Below, in pieces: positions 14,938 to 22,416 of a stretch of DNA of 32,569 nucleotides. Source of the stretch: Rhodospirillaceae bacterium (GTDB lineage Bacteria; Pseudomonadota; Alphaproteobacteria; UBA2966); NCBI GenBank assembly GCA_002690215.1, contig NZDS01000052.1:1-32569 (forward strand), in the 5' to 3' direction. Position numbers and translations under genes: made by a program. The stretch's first letter is position 1. Every line of letters begins with the position of its first letter. The notes below the pieces were generated by a model. It ran no database searches, had not been told where the DNA came from, and saw nothing but the letters and a program-made list of their open reading frames with translations.

Positions 14938-15390
14938 TCATGTGTCATCCAGGCCGGGACCCGGCACACCCTTGATGTCGCGGGGCGCGAGGGCCCTGCC
15001 ATCGGCGCTGCGGACGCTCATGTCGGCGATGGGCTGACCGCTGGCGCGTTCGATAAAGATCATCCGGCGGCCCTTTGGGCTGGGTTTGTAGTGGTCGCCC
15101 CAGTGCGTCATCGAGAGCAACACCGGCTGCAGATCGAGGCCCTTGTTCGTCAGCACGTATTCGTACCGGCCGGAGTCCAGCGGGCGTCTTTCCATAATGC
15201 CCTCGCTGACCAGACGCTTCAGCCGCACCGTCAGGATGTTACGTGCGATGCCCAGGTTGTGTCGGAACTCGTCGAAGCGCCGGGTGCCGAAAAAGGCGTC
15301 GCGTAGGATCAGCAGCGTCCAGCGCTCACCGATGATGTCGAGAGTTTTAGCCAGAGCGCAATTCATATTGTCGAAGGGCTTGAGTTTCAC
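14938..15390 (-). CDS. HxlR-family winged-helix transcriptional regulator
   Basis: This 150-residue DNA-binding protein is of the HxlR family (MarR-like winged helix, usually sensing aldehydes, quinones or redox stress). The core is clear: CALAKTLDIIGERWTLLILRD (11-31, in parts CALAKTLDII and GERWTLLILRD), FDEFRHNLGIARNILTVRLKRL (recognition helix region) and the wing GIMERRPLDSGRYEYVLTNKG. Cys11 near the N-terminus is the position that is often redox- or electrophile-reactive in this family. The start is GTG at 15390 with GGGGGA upstream; ATG 15366 is the alternative. It is divergent from the SDR at 15477 across an 86-base region with mirror-image promoters, so the SDR is its obvious target. 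Confidence 0.9.
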   Translation of the reverse strand: MKLKPFDNMNCALAKTLDIIGERWTLLILRDAFFGTRRFDEFRHNLGIARNILTVRLKRLVSEGIMERRPLDSGRYEYVLTNKGLDLQPVLLSMTHWGDHYKPSPKGRRMIFIERASGQPIADMSVRSADGRALAPRDIKGVPGPGLDDT

Positions 15391-15409
15391 GGTGTCCCCC
15401 GCGCTTGAA

Positions 15410-15459
15410 TTGCGTCACCCAATTGGGATTGTTATAGTCGAATCAGTTTCATGACGCAA
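15410..15459. promoter_or_regulatory. Mirror-image divergent promoters with shared -10 core and operator palindromes (hxlR-like / SDR)
   Basis: Plus strand: TTGCGT (15410-15415), 17 bases, TATAGT (15433-15438), reading toward the SDR. Minus strand: TTGCGT (complement of 15454-15459), 17 bases, TATAAC (complement of 15431-15436), reading toward the HxlR gene. The two -10 boxes overlap by four bases, and the outer 8-mers TTGCGTCA (15410-15417) and TGACGCAA (15452-15459) are exact inverted copies. A perfect palindrome CCCAATTGGG lies at 15418-15427. Polymerases cannot occupy both promoters at once. The inverted arms coincide with both -35 regions, making them likely sites for the HxlR protein. 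That binding is inference. Confidence 0.65.
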
Positions 15460-15476
15460 CTTAGAGGTTTCGTGCC

Positions 15477-16229
15477 GTGCCGCAAGGCAAACCCAAACCC
15501 GTAGCGCTGATTGTGGGCGCCGGCGATTACATCGGCGCCGCCATAGCCAAGCGCTTTGCCGCGGGCGGCTTTCAGGTGTGTTTGGGCCGACGCAACGGAG
15601 ACAAACTAGCGCCTCTGGTCGAAGCGATCGAGGCGGCTGGCGGCACCGCCCATCCCTTCGGCTTCGACGCCCGCCAGGAGGCGGAGACCGAGGCGTTGTT
15701 CGCCAAGATCGAGAGCGACATTGGAGCCCTCGAGGTGGTTATCTTCAACGTCGGCGGCAACGTCTATTTTCCCATCCTCGAGACGACCTCGCGGGTCTTT
15801 CGCAAGGTTTGGGAGATGGCCACCTTCGCCGGTTTCCTCTCGGGCCGCGAGGCCGCCAAGTACATGGTGCCCAGGCGCCGGGGCGCGATATTTTTCACCG
15901 GCGCCACGGCCAGCCTGCGGGGCGGGGTGGGTTTCGCCGCTTTCGCTGCCGGCAAGTTCGGCCTACGCGCCCTGGCCCAGTCGATGGCGCGGGAGTTGGG
16001 GCCAGACAACATCCATGTGGCACACCTGGTGATCGATGCCGGGGTCGACACCGAATGGGTGCGCCAGCGCATTGCCGAAAGTGATGGCGAAGACGCCCTT
16101 TCGAACCTCGTGCCCGGCCAACTCATCGACCCTGCCTCGATTGGCGAGGCCTACTGGCAGCTCTACCAGCAGCCGCGCGATTGTTGGACTCACGAGCTCG
16201 ACGTCCGCCCATACATCGAGAAATGGTAG
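15477..16229 (+). CDS. Atypical SDR-family protein with Phe in place of catalytic Tyr
   Basis: This 250-residue Rossmann protein is of the SDR superfamily. The glycine motif is VGAGDYIG (13-20), but NNAG is replaced by NVGG (91-94), the serine region reads TGATAS, and the YxxxK motif is FAAGK (Phe156, Lys160). The HVAHLVIDAGVDT stretch places it in a divergent SDR subgroup in which I recall the tyrosine often being absent. Classical hydride-transfer acid/base catalysis is therefore doubtful. It begins with GTG at 15477, preceded by AGAGG. It is transcribed from the symmetric promoter region shared with the HxlR regulator, so it is probably inducible. The nitronate-monooxygenase-like gene follows 43 bases later and may be co-transcribed. 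Confidence 0.88.
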   Translation: MPQGKPKPVALIVGAGDYIGAAIAKRFAAGGFQVCLGRRNGDKLAPLVEAIEAAGGTAHPFGFDARQEAETEALFAKIESDIGALEVVIFNVGGNVYFPILETTSRVFRKVWEMATFAGFLSGREAAKYMVPRRRGAIFFTGATASLRGGVGFAAFAAGKFGLRALAQSMARELGPDNIHVAHLVIDAGVDTEWVRQRIAESDGEDALSNLVPGQLIDPASIGEAYWQLYQQPRDCWTHELDVRPYIEKW

Positions 16230-16272
16230 CCCCTGATCCGCAGTATCCCTCAACACGAAAAGGAACCCTTTC

Positions 16273-17238
16273 ATGAGTTTGCCGCCTGTTTTCGATCCCC
16301 TGCGCATACCTGTCGTCGCTGCGCCGCTTTTCATCATTTCCAATCCCGATCTGGTGATCGCCCAGTGCCAGGCCGGCATCGTCGGCTCTTTTCCCGCCCT
16401 CAACGCGCGGCCCATCGAGATGCTCGACGAATGGTTGACGCAGATTGGCGAGGAACTCGACCGCTACAACCAGGAAAATCCCGAACAGCCGGCGGCGCCA
16501 TTTGCGGTCAACCAGATCGTGCACAAATCCAACGACCGCCTGATGCAGGACCTGGATCTTTGCGTTAAGCACAAGGTGCCGATCGTCATTACCTCGCTGG
16601 GCGCCCGGCCCGAGCTCAACGACGCCGTCCATTCTTACGGCGGCATCGTGCTGCACGACGTCATCAACCAGAGATTCGCCCGCAAAGCCATCGAGAAGGG
16701 CGCCGACGGCCTGATCACCGTGGCCGCCGGGGCCGGCGGCCACGCCGGCACGCTGTCGCCCTTCGCGCTGGTGCAGGAGATCCGCGAATGGTTCGATGGG
16801 CCGTTGCTGCTGGCCGGTTCCATCGCCACCGGCTCGGCCGTTCTGGCGGCACAGGTCATAGGCGCCGATCTCGCTTACATCGGTTCGCCCTTCGTCGCCA
16901 CGGCCGAGGCCCGCGCGGCCCAGGAATACAAGCAGATGATCGTCGACAGCAACATGGACGACATCGTCTATACCAATCTCTTCAGCGGCGTTCACGCCAA
17001 TTACCTCAAACCTTCGATCCGGGCCAATGGCCTCGATCCCGACGCCTTGCCGGAAAGTGATCCCTCGAAGATGAGCTTCGGCTCCGGCGGCGGCTCCAAA
17101 TCCAAAGCCTGGCGGGATATCTGGAGCGGCGGCCAGGGCATTGGTGCGGTAAAGGACATCCCCCCGGCCGGCCAGCGCGTGGCCGAACTGGCCAGCCAGT
17201 ACGAGGCGGCCAAAGCCCGGGTTCAGGCTCTGGGCTAG
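16273..17238 (+). CDS. Nitronate monooxygenase / 2-nitropropane dioxygenase family flavoprotein
   Basis: This 321-residue FMN TIM-barrel protein is of the NMO family, which oxidises alkyl nitronates. Related proteins are enoyl reductases (FabK) and enzymes of unknown substrate. Motifs: IPVVAAPLFIISNPDLVIA (12-30, in parts IPVVAAPLF and NPDLVIA), IVGSFPALNAR, LLLAGSIATGSAVLAA with IGADLAYIGSPFVAT for FMN phosphate, and AAGAGGHAG carrying the candidate catalytic His157. AAAAGGAACC precedes the ATG at good spacing. The context downstream of an HxlR-controlled SDR suggests detoxification or oxidation of a small electrophile. True nitronate activity is not assured, because most genome-annotated members are untested. 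Confidence 0.88.
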   Translation: MSLPPVFDPLRIPVVAAPLFIISNPDLVIAQCQAGIVGSFPALNARPIEMLDEWLTQIGEELDRYNQENPEQPAAPFAVNQIVHKSNDRLMQDLDLCVKHKVPIVITSLGARPELNDAVHSYGGIVLHDVINQRFARKAIEKGADGLITVAAGAGGHAGTLSPFALVQEIREWFDGPLLLAGSIATGSAVLAAQVIGADLAYIGSPFVATAEARAAQEYKQMIVDSNMDDIVYTNLFSGVHANYLKPSIRANGLDPDALPESDPSKMSFGSGGGSKSKAWRDIWSGGQGIGAVKDIPPAGQRVAELASQYEAAKARVQALG

Positions 17239-17286
17239 GAGTGGAGTCTCAGGAGGTTGCCCACTCGACATGAACCGCGGCAAACA

Positions 17287-17315
17287 TTGTTTGTCTTCCA
17301 TAGCGCGCGTATTGT
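17287..17315 (+). promoter_or_regulatory. Possible promoter of the caspase-like gene
   Basis: TTGTTT (17287-17292) and TATTGT (17310-17315) are separated by 17 bases in the 116-base gap before the caspase-like gene. The -10 matches four of six and the -35 only three of six. The predicted start near 17322 leaves a leader of about 33 bases with GAGGTGAGGC before the ATG at 17355. Tentative. Confidence 0.3.
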
Positions 17316-17354
17316 GGCGGCGAGTGTTTCACTGTTGCGTTCGAGAGGTGAGGC

Positions 17355-19298
17355 ATGGGGTGGGTACGGTTGGTGGCCTTCATTCTGTGCCTCGCACCTC
17401 AACTGGCGCAGGCAGCCGGCGAGGTATCGTTTGGCCGCTACCATGCCGTAATTATCGGCAACAACGATTATGCCAACCTACCGGATCTAACCACCGCTAT
17501 CGGTGACGCGCGGGCGGTGGCCAAGATACTGCGGCAGGAATACAGTTTCGAGATCAAGCTGTTGATCGATGCCACCCGCAACCAGGTCATCAATACGCTG
17601 GCCCGGCTGCGTGCCAAGCTGACTCCGAACGATAACCTACTCATCTATTTCGCCGGGCATGGCGTGCTCGACAGCTATTCCGACGAGGGTTACTGGTTGC
17701 CCGTGGATGCCGATGAAGACACGCCGGCCAACTGGGTATCCAACGGCGACGTCACCAATATGCTGCGTGCCATTCGGGCCCGGCACGTTTTGGTGGTCGC
17801 CGACAGCTGCTACTCGGGCACCCTGGTTCGAGCCGCACCCGTGAAAATCAAGACGGCCGAGGAACGAAGCGTTTGGTTCAAGCGTCTGGCTGCCAAGCGC
17901 TCGCGTACGGCGCTGGTCTCGGGAGGGTTGGAGCCCGTGACCGACGCCGGCGGTGGCGGCCATTCTGTATTTGCCAAGGCTTTCCTCGCTGCCCTGCGCG
18001 ATAATCGGGATGTCTTGGACGGCCATTCGCTATTCACGGCCATCAGGCGCCCGGTTGCCTTGGAGGCCGAGCAAACTCCGCGCTACGCCGACATTCGCCG
18101 GGCTGGCCACGACGGCGGCGATTTCCTGTTCGTACGCCCGGAGTCGATGGCAAAACCCGCGGCTACGAAACCTGCCTTCGACGCCCGCGCAATGGATCTG
18201 GCGTTCTGGACTTCGATCAGCCAAAGCCGTGACCCAGCCGCCTTCAAGGCCTACCTGGCGCAATTTCCAAAAGGCACTTTTGCCGCAGTGGCGCTTTTGA
18301 AGATCAACGAGCTGGAAGCCGACAGCGTCGCCGCCGAGAACCAGCGCCAAGCTGCACAAAAGATCCAGGAGGAGGCCGCCGCACGAGCCCAGGAGGCGGC
18401 CCGGGCGAGCGCCGAGGCGGAGGCCGAGGAGGCGCTATGGCGCTCGGTCGTGGCCGGCCACACGTCGGCATCCTTCCAGACCTATCTGGCCACATACCCC
18501 GAGGGCCGCCATGCTGCCGAAGCGCGGCAGCGGGAGTCAGTGGCTGCCCAGCGCGAGACGGCGGCCGCCGCGCGCGCAGCGGCGGCGCTCGAGGCCGAAC
18601 GGCGGCGCGTTGCCGAGGCCCGGGCGCAGGCGGTGGCGGAGAAGAAAGCCAAGCGGGAGGCCGAGCGCGCCCAAAAGGAGGCCGAGGATCGTGCCGCCGC
18701 GGCCGAGGACGCGCGACGTCGGGCAATCGCCGCCGCCAAAGAGACCGCCAAACCACCGAAGGCACCGAAACTGGCGGCACTGACCCCGGCGATCGCAAAA
18801 CCGGCACCGGTGCCGCAACCCAAAGCGATTCCGCTGGCTCGCTTGAAGCCCACCGATCTCCTGGGCGTCTGGTCGGACAGATGCGACAGCGAGTACGGCC
18901 GCCGGCTGATTATTGGCCCCAACAAGGTTGGGTTCCAGGACGGCCACAGCGACATAGACGAATGGACAGTCTCGGATATGCTGATAGACGGCTTTGCACA
19001 GGTCACCATCAAGGCGGGCCTAAATACGATCGAATTGGTACGCAACGGCGACAGCGCTATTTCGGTCATTCACCATAGCCGTCTTGACGACAAGGGTGAA
19101 TGTAAAGGCGGCAGTAGTTTCGCGCGCTGCAAAAACCAACAGTTATTCTACCGAAAGTTCCTTTGGAAAACCTTGCGCCTGGACCGCTGCCAGCTGCCGG
19201 CGCCGCAAGATGTTGCCCGGCTTGCGGACTATCTGAAGGAGGGCTGGCCCCGGCAACGATCGCCGGTGGGCACCGGCGCCGATGATGCGGCGCCGTAA
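17355..19298 (+). CDS. Secreted caspase-like (peptidase C14) protein with coiled-coil rod and C-terminal beta domain
   Basis: This is a 647-residue protein. Residues 1-20 form a signal peptide (VRLVAFILCLAPQLAQA, cut after AQA), so the protein acts in the periplasm or outside. Residues 25-255 are a caspase p20-like domain: YHAVIIGNNDYANLPDL at the start, IYFAGHG with His102, and VVADSCYSGT with Cys152, the complete dyad of a cysteine protease of clan CD. Two short helical repeats follow (AFKAYLAQFPKGTFA near 277, SFQTYLATYPEGRHA near 392), of a type common after bacterial caspase domains. Long Ala/Glu/Arg helices cover about 314-470, then a Pro-rich linker. The C-terminal part (about 503-647) opens LLGVWSDRCDSEYGRRL and contains several cysteines; I do not recognise its family. 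The ATG at 17355 follows GAGGTGAGGC. Known bacterial homologues cleave after basic residues; the target here is unknown. Confidence 0.88.
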   Translation: MGWVRLVAFILCLAPQLAQAAGEVSFGRYHAVIIGNNDYANLPDLTTAIGDARAVAKILRQEYSFEIKLLIDATRNQVINTLARLRAKLTPNDNLLIYFAGHGVLDSYSDEGYWLPVDADEDTPANWVSNGDVTNMLRAIRARHVLVVADSCYSGTLVRAAPVKIKTAEERSVWFKRLAAKRSRTALVSGGLEPVTDAGGGGHSVFAKAFLAALRDNRDVLDGHSLFTAIRRPVALEAEQTPRYADIRRAGHDGGDFLFVRPESMAKPAATKPAFDARAMDLAFWTSISQSRDPAAFKAYLAQFPKGTFAAVALLKINELEADSVAAENQRQAAQKIQEEAAARAQEAARASAEAEAEEALWRSVVAGHTSASFQTYLATYPEGRHAAEARQRESVAAQRETAAAARAAAALEAERRRVAEARAQAVAEKKAKREAERAQKEAEDRAAAAEDARRRAIAAAKETAKPPKAPKLAALTPAIAKPAPVPQPKAIPLARLKPTDLLGVWSDRCDSEYGRRLIIGPNKVGFQDGHSDIDEWTVSDMLIDGFAQVTIKAGLNTIELVRNGDSAISVIHHSRLDDKGECKGGSSFARCKNQQLFYRKFLWKTLRLDRCQLPAPQDVARLADYLKEGWPRQRSPVGTGADDAAP

Positions 19299-19360
19299 CG
19301 TCCGGATCTTCGTTCGGTACCGTTCATCAACTGAGATTCAATCAGGGGCCTGACCGCCGC

Positions 19361-20998
19361 CTATTTGCCCGGCAGGTCGAACGAATGGATGTCGCCGTCG
19401 GGCTTGCCGAAGTACCAGCCCTGGCCCAGGTCGACTCCGCATTCGGCGAGGAACTGAGCCAGTGGCTCGTCTTCGACCATTTCGGCGATGGTCTCGATGC
19501 CGGTCTGCTTACAGAGCGTCGCCATCGAGGCCAGAAAGGCCTTGCCCTTGTCCGTGGCGTAGGCCCGCTTGACCACGGGGCCGTCAAATTTCACGGTGTC
19601 GATGTCAAAGCTGTTGAGGTAGTCGAAACTGGCGGCGCCAGCGCCGAAATCGTCGAGTGACACCTTGTAGCCTTTGGCCCGGAAGCCTTGGATGGTGATG
19701 TTGGTGCCTTCGAGGTCCTCGATGCCGGCGGATTCGGTGATTTCGAACATCAGATTGGCGGTCAAGTCACCGACCTTGTCGAGGAGCGCATGAAGATTCT
19801 CGACGAAACCGGCATCGACGATGGAGTTGCCCGAGACGTTGACGGCGATGGACGGGATGTTGCGGTTCTGCTCGATGATGAACTGGATGGCCTTCTTGGC
19901 CACGGCAATGTCGAACTCGGGGATGATGCCGACCTCTTCGGCGAGCGTGATGAGCTCATAAGGAGAGGCCCCTGCGCCGCCGCCGCGAAAGCGGGTGAGG
20001 GCCTCGAAATGATGTATCTCACCGGTCTTGAGGTCGCAGATGGGCATGTAGACCAAGTCGAAATGCCCGGTGTCGCAAACCCGCTTGAACGAAGCGATGG
20101 CCTGCGCCGTCTCGGCCACGCGTTTTTGCAGCATACCGTCCAGGCTGGCGCCGCCGCCGACATTGGCGGGGTCCTTGCTGAACTCGCGCATGGTGTAGAT
20201 CAGCGCCTTGGTCATCTCGGCCTCGCTAAGCGCCGAGACGTCGGCATCCACGGTGGTGGATTGGGTGCTGACACCGACGCCGTCGGGGTCGAGCTCGGCC
20301 GTGCTGGCGGCGATCTGTTCGCTGATCATTTCCGGAGTCACGTCGTCGCCATGGACCAGGCTGAAGTTTTCCTCGTCGATGCGGCCGGCGGTATCCTTGC
20401 CCAGCGAATGTTCTTTGATGATGGAGCCGATCGTGGCCATCATGGTTTCCTGGTTTTCGCTGGTCAGTTTCCCCTTCAACTCCTCCATGTTGTCGATTTT
20501 GATCATCGACACCTTGGGCTTGCCACCGGCCTGCTGGTAGGACTTGATACGGTCGGCGGCGACGTTGGCGAAGGATTCCTCGCTCAGTACGTCGGCCGTT
20601 TCGTCGCGATCTTCGGCCCGGCGCTGCGGTACCGGCATACGCCTCGGCGCCACCTTCACGGCGAGGAAGAAGTGGTCGTCGAAATCGGGCGTGCGGTAGC
20701 CCGAGATGGAGACCTCGGAAACCGTGTTGTTGCTCAACGCCATGCGGGCCGAGGGCTCGTCGATGCGGCCGCCCGATACGGTGACGTTGAGAAGCTCGGT
20801 GATGAGGTCGCGGTCGCGGTCGTCGACGAAAGGCAGGAAGGGCTTGCCCATCAATTCCGCCTGACCGACGCCCAAAAGCTTTTCGGTGGCGCCCACCGAG
20901 AAGACGATCTTGTGCTCGCGGTCGAGCTCGAACAGCATGTCGGCCCAGCAAAACGCCAGACCGGCAAAGCGCATGGTCATAACGGCCCTGTCCGTCAT
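19361..20998 (-). CDS. PAS / degenerate GGDEF / EAL protein, probable c-di-GMP phosphodiesterase
   Basis: This 545-residue cytoplasmic protein has a PAS-like sensor at about 15-115 (FELDREHKIVFSVGATEKLLG, in parts FELDREHKI and VGATEKLLG). A GGDEF-like domain at about 150-235 has its signature degraded to GRIDEENFSLV, so it is not a cyclase. An EAL domain covers about 300-545. The EAL set is complete: Glu332 (FEALTRF), Asn387 (AVNVSG), Glu419 (FEITES), Asp449/Asp450 (SLDDFGAG), Lys470 (VKFDG), Glu506 and Glu509 (IAEMVED) and Gln526 (GQGWYFGKP). It is therefore probably an active c-di-GMP phosphodiesterase tuned by the PAS domain. I chose the ATG at 20998; the frame extends to 21103, but the added residues look non-coding. 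It ends facing the caspase-like gene with a 62-base gap. Confidence 0.88.
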   Translation of the reverse strand: MTDRAVMTMRFAGLAFCWADMLFELDREHKIVFSVGATEKLLGVGQAELMGKPFLPFVDDRDRDLITELLNVTVSGGRIDEPSARMALSNNTVSEVSISGYRTPDFDDHFFLAVKVAPRRMPVPQRRAEDRDETADVLSEESFANVAADRIKSYQQAGGKPKVSMIKIDNMEELKGKLTSENQETMMATIGSIIKEHSLGKDTAGRIDEENFSLVHGDDVTPEMISEQIAASTAELDPDGVGVSTQSTTVDADVSALSEAEMTKALIYTMREFSKDPANVGGGASLDGMLQKRVAETAQAIASFKRVCDTGHFDLVYMPICDLKTGEIHHFEALTRFRGGGAGASPYELITLAEEVGIIPEFDIAVAKKAIQFIIEQNRNIPSIAVNVSGNSIVDAGFVENLHALLDKVGDLTANLMFEITESAGIEDLEGTNITIQGFRAKGYKVSLDDFGAGAASFDYLNSFDIDTVKFDGPVVKRAYATDKGKAFLASMATLCKQTGIETIAEMVEDEPLAQFLAECGVDLGQGWYFGKPDGDIHSFDLPGK

Positions 20999-21106
20999 CG
21001 CCGCCACCCAGGAAACCTTACTGGCATCATGATCCGAATTGTCCCGCCGACGCCAAATTGCCGGCCTGCCCGCAATGTTAGAGCATGTTCGCCCTCTGTG
21101 CATGGC

Positions 21107-21134
21107 TTGAGTTGGCCGAAGGACCGCTTATGCT
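21107..21134 (+). promoter_or_regulatory. Probable promoter for the NTF2-like/SDR/HyuAB run
   Basis: TTGAGT (21107-21112) and TATGCT (21129-21134) are 16 bases apart in the 172-base divergent gap between the EAL gene and the NTF2-like gene. Both hexamers match four of six, including the most conserved positions. Transcription would begin near 21141, about 33 bases before the ATG at 21174. Confidence 0.42.
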
Positions 21135-21173
21135 TGGCGGTGCTGGGGGCTGGAACGTAACCGGAGCTGGATG

Positions 21174-21548
21174 ATGACGGAACACGAGGAAATTGCTACC
21201 GCACTACAACTTTACTTCGATGGGCTTTACGAGGGCGATCTGGAGAAGTTCGAGCGTATCTTCCACGAAAACGCTCACCTTTACTTCCATGCCGATGGCG
21301 CCGTCAGCGACTGGCCGCGCAAAGACTATTTCGAGCGCATCGCCAACCGGGCCTCGCCGGCCAGCCAGGACTTGGCGCGGCGCGACCGCATCGTTTTCAT
21401 CGACGTCTCCGATGACGGCACGGCGTATGCCAAGGTCGAATGCCAGATGCCGCCGCGCTATTTCACCGACTACCTCACCTTGCTGCGTGACGGCGGGCGT
21501 TGGCGCATCATTTCCAAGACCTTCAGCACCGTGGTGCGGGAGGAATAG
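21174..21548 (+). CDS. NTF2-like (SnoaL/lumazine-binding-like) small protein
   Basis: This protein of about 124 residues has the cone-shaped NTF2-like fold: an N-terminal helix (ALQLYFDGLYEGD), FERIFHENAHLYF, then DYFERIANR, RIVFIDVSDDGTAYAKVEC and the terminal YLTLLRDGGRWRIISKTFS strand pair that is the family hallmark. Family members are small-molecule-binding proteins, isomerases, hydratases or accessory subunits; a specific reaction cannot be assigned. Two consecutive ATGs (21171 and 21174) follow GGAGCTGG; either could serve. The SDR gene follows four bases after its stop, so the two are co-transcribed and may share a substrate. Confidence 0.85.
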   Translation: MTEHEEIATALQLYFDGLYEGDLEKFERIFHENAHLYFHADGAVSDWPRKDYFERIANRASPASQDLARRDRIVFIDVSDDGTAYAKVECQMPPRYFTDYLTLLRDGGRWRIISKTFSTVVREE

Positions 21549-21551
21549 TCC

Positions 21552-22307
21552 GTGGCTGCCAATTTGATCGACATGAGCGGCAAAGTGGTGCTGATCACCG
21601 GCGGCAGCCGGGGCCTGGGCCGGGCCATGGCGCTGGGTTTTGCCGAGGCCGGTGCCGACCTGGCCATTGCCAGCCGTAAACTCGAATCCTGCCAAGCCAC
21701 GGCCAAGGAGATCGTGGCCCTGGGCCGCCATGCCTTCGTCCAGGCTTGCCACGTCGGTCACTGGGAGCAAGTGGATGCCCTGATCGAGGCCGTTTACGGC
21801 CGCTACGGCAAGATCGACGTGCTGATCAATAACGCTGGCATGTCGCCCCACTACGACCGGCCGGTTGATATCAGCGAGGCGCTTTACGACAAGGTGCTGG
21901 AAGTTAATCTCAAAGGCGCCTTCCGGGCCACCGCCAACGTCGGCCAGCGCATGCTGGAAGGCGACGGCGGTGCCATCATCAACATCTCCAGCGTCGCCGC
22001 CATCCGGCCGCGCAAGGACATCATCACCTATGCCGCCGCCAAGGCCGGTCTCAACGCCATGACGGAGGCCTTCGCCGACGCCTATGGGCCCAAGGTGCGG
22101 GTCAACGCCATCATGCCCGGGCCATTTCTCACCGATATCTCCAAGGCCTGGGACATGGAGCTTTTTGCAGAACGTGCCCGCACCTCGATTGCTTTGGGCC
22201 GCGGCGGCGAGGCCGACGAGATCGTCGGCGCAGCGCTTTATCTGGCATCCGATCACGCCAGCTACACTACCGGGGCTATCCTCAGAATCGACGGTGGATC
22301 GATCTAG
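21552..22307 (+). CDS. Classical short-chain dehydrogenase/reductase
   Basis: This 251-residue NAD(P)-dependent SDR has all canonical elements: TGGSRGLG (16-23), NNAG (93-96), INISS with Ser146, Tyr160 and Lys164 in TYAAAKAG, and the C-terminal TGAILRIDGGS. Arg42 in IASRKLE after the second strand suggests NADP preference. The start is GTG at 21552 with GGAGGAATAG upstream, four bases from the NTF2-like stop. Unlike the SDRs at 10071 and 15477, its active site is intact. It probably interconverts an alcohol and a ketone in the pathway served by HyuAB and the enoyl-CoA hydratase homologue downstream. Substrate unknown. Confidence 0.9.
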   Translation: MAANLIDMSGKVVLITGGSRGLGRAMALGFAEAGADLAIASRKLESCQATAKEIVALGRHAFVQACHVGHWEQVDALIEAVYGRYGKIDVLINNAGMSPHYDRPVDISEALYDKVLEVNLKGAFRATANVGQRMLEGDGGAIINISSVAAIRPRKDIITYAAAKAGLNAMTEAFADAYGPKVRVNAIMPGPFLTDISKAWDMELFAERARTSIALGRGGEADEIVGAALYLASDHASYTTGAILRIDGGSI

Positions 22308-22416
22308 GTCCAATAGCAGCAGCACGCTTGACGCCGCAGGTATGATCGGACCATTCTCGGCGCCCGCGGTTTTCTCCCCCCCTAATTCGCCTATGAACCC
22401 TTCCGAAAGATCTCTT

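Noticed and set aside
17239-17268. GAGTGG/CCACTC hairpin after the nitronate monooxygenase gene
   Set aside because: It is a 6-bp stem with a 16-base loop and no T-run, which is not convincing as a terminator.
19688-21160. Plus-strand open frame opposite the EAL gene
   Set aside because: It is rich in Asp/Gly/Val/His with no domain, and mirrors the well-supported EAL protein.
22328-22346. TTGACG and TATGAT upstream of hyuA
   Set aside because: The spacer is only 7 bases, far too short for a sigma-70-type promoter.
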